Shown here piece by piece: positions 15,482-20,192 of a stretch of 20,192 nt of DNA; the stretch's first letter is position 1; each line of letters begins with the position of its first letter. The stretch spans positions 1-20,192 of the forward strand of contig DPXZ01000152.1 of NCBI GenBank assembly GCA_003526765.1. Direction: 5' to 3'. The stretch comes from Fervidobacterium sp. GTDB taxonomy: Bacteria > Thermotogota > Thermotogae > Thermotogales > Fervidobacteriaceae. A program made the position numbers and the translations under genes. The notes beneath the pieces are model-generated. The model saw only the letters and a list, made by a program, of their open reading frames with translations, did not search any database and was not told where the DNA came from.

Positions 15482-16657
15482 ATGACGTACGTTAACGAGA
15501 TTCCAAAGAATTTATCACATTACGATCTCGTAGTTGGAATTCCAAGTTTCAACAATGCAGAAACTATAGAGCATGTTGTTAAAATGTCTGCTAAGGGCAT
15601 TCAAAGTATGGGACTCAAGGGGTTAATCGTAAATTCAGATGGGGGATCAACCGATGGCACACCAGAAGTATTCATGAATTCAAAGTCTCTTGGTGTAGAT
15701 AAACTCACGATAAGGTATACAGGGATTTCAGGGAAAGGTAGCGCAGTGAGGGCATTATTTGAGGTATCGAACAAAGTCAGTGCAAAGGCCTTCGTAATGC
15801 TTGATTCCGACCTGAGAAGTATCGAACCTTGGTGGATTGAAAGACTATCGGGACCTGTGCTTTCTGATCAGACTCAGTACGTTGCGCCTCTTTATCAGAG
15901 ACATAAATACGATGGTACAATTACAAATAATGTTTGTTATCCCTTAACTGCCTCACTGTATGGTTTGAAGATAAGACAGCCAATTGGTGGTGATTTTTGT
16001 GTTGGAAGCCATTTAATAAAGACATATTTGTCAAAACCAAATGATGTATGGAATAGCCACGTAGCACGTTTTGGAATAGATATATGGATGACTACAATTG
16101 CTATCAATGAATCTGGTTTTAAGCCAGTACAGGTGGCGCTTGGCGCAAAAATACACGATGCAAAGGACCCTGGAAAACATTTGGAAGGTATGTTCATCCA
16201 AGTAGTTCAAACATTGTTTGAACTTATGATAGAATATGAAGAGCATTGGAAAAATGTCACAACCGTTGAAACTGCGCAAGTATATGGTGTTCCACCAGTT
16301 CAACAACTTGAAGATATAACCGTTGACTTGGACAATCTAAAAAACAAGGCAATTGGTATTTTGAAAGACCGCAAAGATCGACTGAAGTATTTAGACAAAG
16401 ATGTCATAAAAAGGGTATCACATACTGGAACGATAGATATCGAAGATTGGGTTAACACAGTCTATTCTGTTGCTCTTAAATACAAAGAAACAATGGAAGA
16501 AGAAACAATAAGAGATCTGCTTGGGTTCTACTTTGCAAGGACAGCAGATTTTGTTGAAAAAACAAGAGATATGACTACATTTGAAGCAGAATCACTTATA
16601 GACGAACAACTCGAGGCCTTTGTGGAGAAAAAACAAAAAGTCGTGGAAAGATGGTGA
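15482..16657 (+). CDS. GT-A glycosyltransferase resembling glucosylglycerate synthase (Ggs)
   Basis: A 391-residue cytosolic transferase. DLVVGIPSFNNAETIEHVV opens the nucleotide-sugar domain, GGSTDGT follows, and the metal/nucleotide DxD motif is D108-S-D110 in VMLDSDLRSI. RHKYDGTITNNVCYPLT (about 140-156), QPIGGDF (about 166-172) and ARFGIDIWMTT (about 197-207) strongly recall glucosylglycerate synthase of Persephonella marina, as remembered rather than searched. H225 in KIHDAKDPGKH fits the metal-binding His of the MGS/GpgS group. Ggs makes glucosylglycerate directly from NDP-glucose and D-glycerate. The C-terminal 150 residues are largely helical. The start follows GGGAG; the gene lies 15 bases after the GH38 gene and nine before the RpiR gene. 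Alternatives are mannosylglycerate synthase or a GpgS-like enzyme using 3-phosphoglycerate. Confidence 0.8.
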   Translation: MTYVNEIPKNLSHYDLVVGIPSFNNAETIEHVVKMSAKGIQSMGLKGLIVNSDGGSTDGTPEVFMNSKSLGVDKLTIRYTGISGKGSAVRALFEVSNKVSAKAFVMLDSDLRSIEPWWIERLSGPVLSDQTQYVAPLYQRHKYDGTITNNVCYPLTASLYGLKIRQPIGGDFCVGSHLIKTYLSKPNDVWNSHVARFGIDIWMTTIAINESGFKPVQVALGAKIHDAKDPGKHLEGMFIQVVQTLFELMIEYEEHWKNVTTVETAQVYGVPPVQQLEDITVDLDNLKNKAIGILKDRKDRLKYLDKDVIKRVSHTGTIDIEDWVNTVYSVALKYKETMEEETIRDLLGFYFARTADFVEKTRDMTTFEAESLIDEQLEAFVEKKQKVVERW

Positions 16658-16666
16658 GGTGATATC

Positions 16667-17491
16667 TTGGTACTTGATTACTTGAATTCAATATACAACA
16701 ATCTGAGTGCAGCGGAAAAAAAGGTTGCCAAATATATTTTGGAAAGGCCCGACGATGTGATCCATTATTCTATAACTGAATTTGCACATATTGTTGGAGT
16801 GAGTGAGGCAACCATTCATCGGTTAGTACGTAGATTATCTTTTGATGGCTATCAATCTTTCAAGATAACACTGACAAGAGAAACTACAGAAGTTAGACTA
16901 GTCATCCCTACGGAGAGTAATCCGCTACTAGATTACATCAGTGAGATGTCTAGTTTGATAGAAAAACTCAAAAAGACTCTAAATGTAGAACAAATCGGAA
17001 TTGTTGTTCAAAAGATCTTGGAGTCTAGGAGAATCATTTTTTTCGGCGTTGGACTATCGTCGGTTAGTGCAAGTTATGGGAGTTTACTTTTTTCGTTACT
17101 GGGATTGCCAACTTTTTCGTACAGTGATCCGCACAATCAAGTTATTGTTGCAACTGGGCTTTCTGACGAAGACTTGGTCATCTCAGTCTGTCACAGCGGA
17201 AACATCCGAGATATTGTAAAATCGACACAAGTGGCAAAGGATGTTGGAGCATTTACCATTGCAATAACAGCAGGTGTAGATTCTCCGATTAGTAAAGCTG
17301 CAGACATGACATTGTTTAGTCCTGTTACAAGGTTTGAGAGACATGAATTTCTACAAACTAATTTGGGAGAAATAGCAGTAATAGAGATTCTTTTCCGTGC
17401 TATTTTGAGCCAAACGTACGAAAAAAAGGCAGATTACTTGGAAGAAGTAGCAAAGGTATTGAAACCAAAGGAATACGATGAAGGCAAATAG
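16667..17491 (+). CDS. RpiR/MurR-family transcriptional regulator (HTH-SIS)
   Basis: A 274-residue regulator. The N-terminal HTH_6 domain (1-75) includes LSAAEKKVAKYILERPDDVIHYSITEFAHIVGVSEATIHRLVRRLSFDGYQSFK, the standard RpiR opening given here in outline. A C-terminal SIS domain (about 110-245) carries IIFFGVGLSSVSASYGSLLF and DLVISVCHSGNIRDIV, where phosphorylated sugars bind. Its effector is probably a sugar phosphate, but which one is unknown. The start is TTG at 16667 with AGGTGAT just before it. Embedded between the two glycosyltransferase genes, it most likely controls this operon, perhaps through the paired palindromes at 8458-8506. Repressor or activator cannot be told. Confidence 0.92.
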   Translation: MVLDYLNSIYNNLSAAEKKVAKYILERPDDVIHYSITEFAHIVGVSEATIHRLVRRLSFDGYQSFKITLTRETTEVRLVIPTESNPLLDYISEMSSLIEKLKKTLNVEQIGIVVQKILESRRIIFFGVGLSSVSASYGSLLFSLLGLPTFSYSDPHNQVIVATGLSDEDLVISVCHSGNIRDIVKSTQVAKDVGAFTIAITAGVDSPISKAADMTLFSPVTRFERHEFLQTNLGEIAVIEILFRAILSQTYEKKADYLEEVAKVLKPKEYDEGK

Positions 17492-17494
17492 AGG

Positions 17495-18784
17495 ATGATG
17501 ATTGTGAAAATAGGTTTGATGCACTATAGAGTTGGCGAGACCGATGGTGTATCCTTGGAAATGGAGAAATGGAAGACTGTACTTGAACTTATGGGTCATG
17601 AGGTACATTTCATAGCCGGTGAGCTCAATGGAATGGACGGATTCCAAGTTCCATCGCTTGGTATGGATAATCAGAAGAATCTTCTCATACATTCAAATGC
17701 CTTCGAAAGTTTAGAGACACCTTTGGATCAACTCAAAGAAATGTTCAACAGCTATGTGGCAGAAATAGAGAAGGAATTGATGGTACTACCGAAATTTGAC
17801 ATCTTGATAGTAAACAACGTGTTGTCTTTAGGGTACAACCTTGCAGCTTCGTTGGCTGTAACTGGATATGTTGCAAAAACGGGGACTTCCCTGATCACTC
17901 ATAACCATGATTTCTACTGGGAGAGGGAAAGGTATAGCAAACCAACATGTGATTTTGTCACAGAACTTCTCGAAAATTACTTTCCACCAAAGTTGAAAGA
18001 TTCGAAACATGTGACGATAAACAAGATGGCAAGAGATGAGTTGAAAAGGAGAAAAGGAATAGATTCCACCGTTGTACCAAATGTCTTTGATTTTGATCAA
18101 GATGAATGGAAGCTCGATACTTACAACGAAGATTTGAGAGAAAGGCTTGGTATACCGAATGAGGATATTGTGGTTTTACATGCAACGAGGATAGTCGAAA
18201 GAAAAGCGATAGAGATAGCGATGGACTTTGTTGCTGAATTTTGCAAGCTAAATGATAACGTTCATTTCGTAATCGCCGGTTTTCCAGAAAAAAGTTCCAC
18301 CAGTTATTACGAAAAACTGAAAAGGAAAGCTGAAACAATGCCTTTCAAGACTTACTTCATACATGATTTGATAAGTTCAAGAAGAAAAATAGAAAATGGA
18401 AAGAAATCTTATTCCCTTTGGGATGCATATGCAATCAGTGATGCGGTAACCTACACATCAATTTTAGAAGGATGGGGGAATCAATTGATAGAGGCTGTCT
18501 TTGCAAAAAAACCACTTGTCGTTGTCGAGTATCCTGTCTACAAAACGGATATAGAGCCATTCGGCTTCAAATTTATCTCGCTTGGAAGTAACTATCGTTT
18601 CGATGAAAGAAGTGGCTTTTACAAGATATCTGATGATGTACTGAAAGAAAAGGCCGAAGAACTATTCAAATTGTTGAAAGACGCGGATAAAAAGAATCAA
18701 GTAACTGAGTACAACTTCACCATTGGTAAAGAGCATCTATCACTTCAAGCTCTTCAAAAGTATATTTCAGCACTTCTTTTGTGA
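17495..18784 (+). CDS. GT4-family glycosyltransferase (candidate mannosylglucosylglycerate synthase)
   Basis: A 429-residue GT-B retaining transferase. The N-terminal Rossmann domain includes GETDGVSLEMEKWKTVL, where the acceptor loop is expected, and THNHDFYWERERY. The linker enters the C-terminal domain at VLHATRIVERKAIE (about 228-241), and the EX7E motif is E325 to E333 in EGWGNQLIE, which binds the donor sugar nucleotide. Petrotoga makes mannosylglucosylglycerate by adding mannose from GDP-mannose to glucosylglycerate with a GT4 enzyme, MggS. Co-location with a Ggs-like gene makes that the leading hypothesis, but the acceptor is not provable from sequence. It begins three bases after the RpiR stop. 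ATG 17495, ATG 17498 and GTG 17504 are all possible; GTG 17504 is best spaced from GAGG at 17491-17494. Confidence 0.8.
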   Translation: MMIVKIGLMHYRVGETDGVSLEMEKWKTVLELMGHEVHFIAGELNGMDGFQVPSLGMDNQKNLLIHSNAFESLETPLDQLKEMFNSYVAEIEKELMVLPKFDILIVNNVLSLGYNLAASLAVTGYVAKTGTSLITHNHDFYWERERYSKPTCDFVTELLENYFPPKLKDSKHVTINKMARDELKRRKGIDSTVVPNVFDFDQDEWKLDTYNEDLRERLGIPNEDIVVLHATRIVERKAIEIAMDFVAEFCKLNDNVHFVIAGFPEKSSTSYYEKLKRKAETMPFKTYFIHDLISSRRKIENGKKSYSLWDAYAISDAVTYTSILEGWGNQLIEAVFAKKPLVVVEYPVYKTDIEPFGFKFISLGSNYRFDERSGFYKISDDVLKEKAEELFKLLKDADKKNQVTEYNFTIGKEHLSLQALQKYISALLL

Positions 18785-18894
18785 CTTTTTCTTAGAATAT
18801 TCTCGGTATGCTTGCAATTTCACTCATACGCACGCGATATGGTAAGATATATGTACTAGGTAAATGATTGGAACAGCTGAATGGGGGAAAATAG
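18785..18894 (+). other. Gap between the GT4 gene and the GntP-type permease gene
   Basis: These 110 bases hold no clear terminator hairpin and no good promoter pair; TTGCAA and TAAGAT occur but are about 25 bases apart. The permease may therefore be transcribed from the operon upstream or from a weak promoter here. Confidence 0.35.
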
Positions 18895-20192
18895 TTGAGC
18901 ATTTGGCTACCGGTACTAGTGCTGTTATCAATAATTTTCGTCGTTATAAGCACGGTCAGATGGAGGCTCCATCCTTTTTTAGCTTTGATTTTTGCATCGT
19001 ATCTATTCGGCCTTCTTTCCGGTACAAAGTTTCCGGAGATAGTCAAATCCATAGCTGACGGATTTGGCGGAACGTTGAGTTCCATAGGTATAGTAATTGC
19101 AGCAGGAACGATCATAGGGACGTTCCTTGAAAAGTCAGGTGGCGTCCTATCACTAGCAGAGTTTGTCCTGAAGATTACGAAAGGAAAGAGCGTTCCGCTG
19201 GCAGTAGACATCATAGGATACATGACTGCAATACCTATGGTTTGTGATTCTGGTTTCATCATCCTTTCCCCTTTGAATAGAATCTTGACCAAACGAACCA
19301 AATTGAGTTTGTCAACCACTGCAATTGCACTAAGTTTAGGCCTTTATGCTACCCATACAATGCCACCTACCCCTGGTCCGGTGGCTGCCGCTGGTATCTT
19401 AGGTGCTGACTTAGGTTTGACTATAATATTAGGATTTTTGGCATCTATTCCAGCTGTTGTAGCAGGATGGCTATTCTCAATCAAAGTTGCATCAAAGATA
19501 CACATCGAACCAGACGAAGAATTGACAGATGAAGGAATCGAAGAGAGATTAAAAGAAGCACCAAGTGTATTCAAATCGCTTCTTCCCATCATCCTGCCTA
19601 TAGTTTTGATTTTACTAAAGTCCATCTCAGACCTTCCAATAATGCCTTTTGGTAATGGTAGTTTCAAAGAAGTTATAAGTCTTGTCGGACATCCAGTCAC
19701 AGCACTGTTGATAGGTGTTGTTGCTGCATTCGCAATACCAAAGAGACTGACAAGAGATATGGTTTCCGTAAACGGTTGGGTGGGTGAGGCAATTTTTCGA
19801 GCTGGCAGCATAATTCTCATCACCGCTGCCGGCGGGGCTTTTGGAAAAGTCTTACAAAATTCTGGTATTGCAAGCATTGCAGGAGCAAGTCTGTCAAAAG
19901 CAAATCTTGGAATATGGCTACCAGCAATAATCGCGGCAATTTTGAAAACAGTTCAAGGCTCCTCTACTGTAGCAATAGTAACTACCGCATCACTTTTGTC
20001 ACCTCTCATGGATTCTCTTGGTTTTTCATCACCAATTGCAAAGGCATTGATTGTTGTGGCAATTGGTGCCGGATCAATGATTGCCTCGCATGCGAATGAT
20101 AGCTATTTTTGGGTAGTTACACAGTCTTCCAAGATGGATGTCAAGACTGGATACAAACTTCATACACTCGGTACACTTTTGCAAGGTCTTGC
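18895..20192 (+). CDS. GntP-family permease (gluconate/glycerate type), cut by right edge
   Basis: An uninterrupted frame of 432 codons runs off the right edge. It is a hydrophobic protein of the GntP (gluconate:H+ symporter) family. Landmarks are SIADGFGGTLSSIGIVIAAGTIIGTFLEKSGG given here in outline (about 57-88), CDSGFIILSPLNR, the family signature HTMPPTPGPVAAAGILGADLG (short form PPTPGPVAAA) and, near the end, SHANDSYFWVV. GntP relatives take up gluconate, fructuronate, idonate or, in some bacteria, glycerate. With glycosylglycerate-type genes upstream, D-glycerate is an attractive substrate, though unproven. The start is TTG at 18895 behind GGGGGA at 18883-18888; an ATG at 18881 is out of frame and soon stops. 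The last few residues are missing. Confidence 0.88.
   Translation, partial: MSIWLPVLVLLSIIFVVISTVRWRLHPFLALIFASYLFGLLSGTKFPEIVKSIADGFGGTLSSIGIVIAAGTIIGTFLEKSGGVLSLAEFVLKITKGKSVPLAVDIIGYMTAIPMVCDSGFIILSPLNRILTKRTKLSLSTTAIALSLGLYATHTMPPTPGPVAAAGILGADLGLTIILGFLASIPAVVAGWLFSIKVASKIHIEPDEELTDEGIEERLKEAPSVFKSLLPIILPIVLILLKSISDLPIMPFGNGSFKEVISLVGHPVTALLIGVVAAFAIPKRLTRDMVSVNGWVGEAIFRAGSIILITAAGGAFGKVLQNSGIASIAGASLSKANLGIWLPAIIAAILKTVQGSSTVAIVTTASLLSPLMDSLGFSSPIAKALIVVAIGAGSMIASHANDSYFWVVTQSSKMDVKTGYKLHTLGTLLQGL

Noticed and set aside
18792..19877. Two minus-strand open frames of about 175 codons each
   Set aside because: They lie opposite the GntP-type permease, whose frame shows clear family motifs. 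The opposite frames have no coding signature.

Overview
The window reads as a chromosomal segment of a thermophilic member of the Thermotogota, in the Thermotoga/Fervidobacterium/Thermosipho sphere. The basis is a MutS that resembles Thermotoga MutS along its length, Lys/Glu/Ile-rich proteins, strong AGGAGG-type ribosome binding sites, frequent GTG/TTG starts and tightly packed operons. The genus is an inference; no rRNA or other decisive marker is present.

Left part (1-5164, minus strand): the 5' two thirds of an Rpn-family (PD-(D/E)XK, 'transposase_31') gene running off the left edge; a membrane M48/Ste24-type zinc protease; and a tsaB-mutS pair (tRNA t6A synthesis and mismatch repair) with a recognisable promoter. 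A hairpin followed by six T lies in the 3' end of mutS but points the other way.

Middle part (about 5200-8320): a restriction-modification island. A DpnM/Dam-type GATC adenine methyltransferase and a DpnII/MboI-family endonuclease form a minus-strand operon. A third gene, a DNA methyltransferase with motif order X-I-IV and an HPPY motif, converges on them from the plus strand. The promoter proposed for the dam-type gene carries a GATC site against its -35 box.

Right part (8460 to the end, plus strand): one long operon-like array. It holds a sugar-binding protein, an intergenic stem-loop, two MalF/MalG-type permeases, a MalK-type ATPase, a GH38 alpha-mannosidase-like hydrolase, a GT-A glycosyltransferase resembling glucosylglycerate synthase, an RpiR/SIS regulator, a GT4 glycosyltransferase, and a GntP-family permease cut by the right edge. 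The pairing of a Ggs-like enzyme with a GT4 enzyme recalls the non-phosphorylating route to mannosylglucosylglycerate known from Petrotoga. With the mannosidase, importer and gluconate/glycerate-type permease, I propose a combined synthesis, uptake and turnover locus for a glycosylglycerate compatible solute. Two 18-bp near-palindromes, 16/18 identical and 30 bp apart, flank the likely -10 box in front of the operon and are candidate operators for the RpiR protein.

No CRISPR array, rRNA, tRNA or insertion sequence was seen, and no gene-free stretch exceeds 300 bases.
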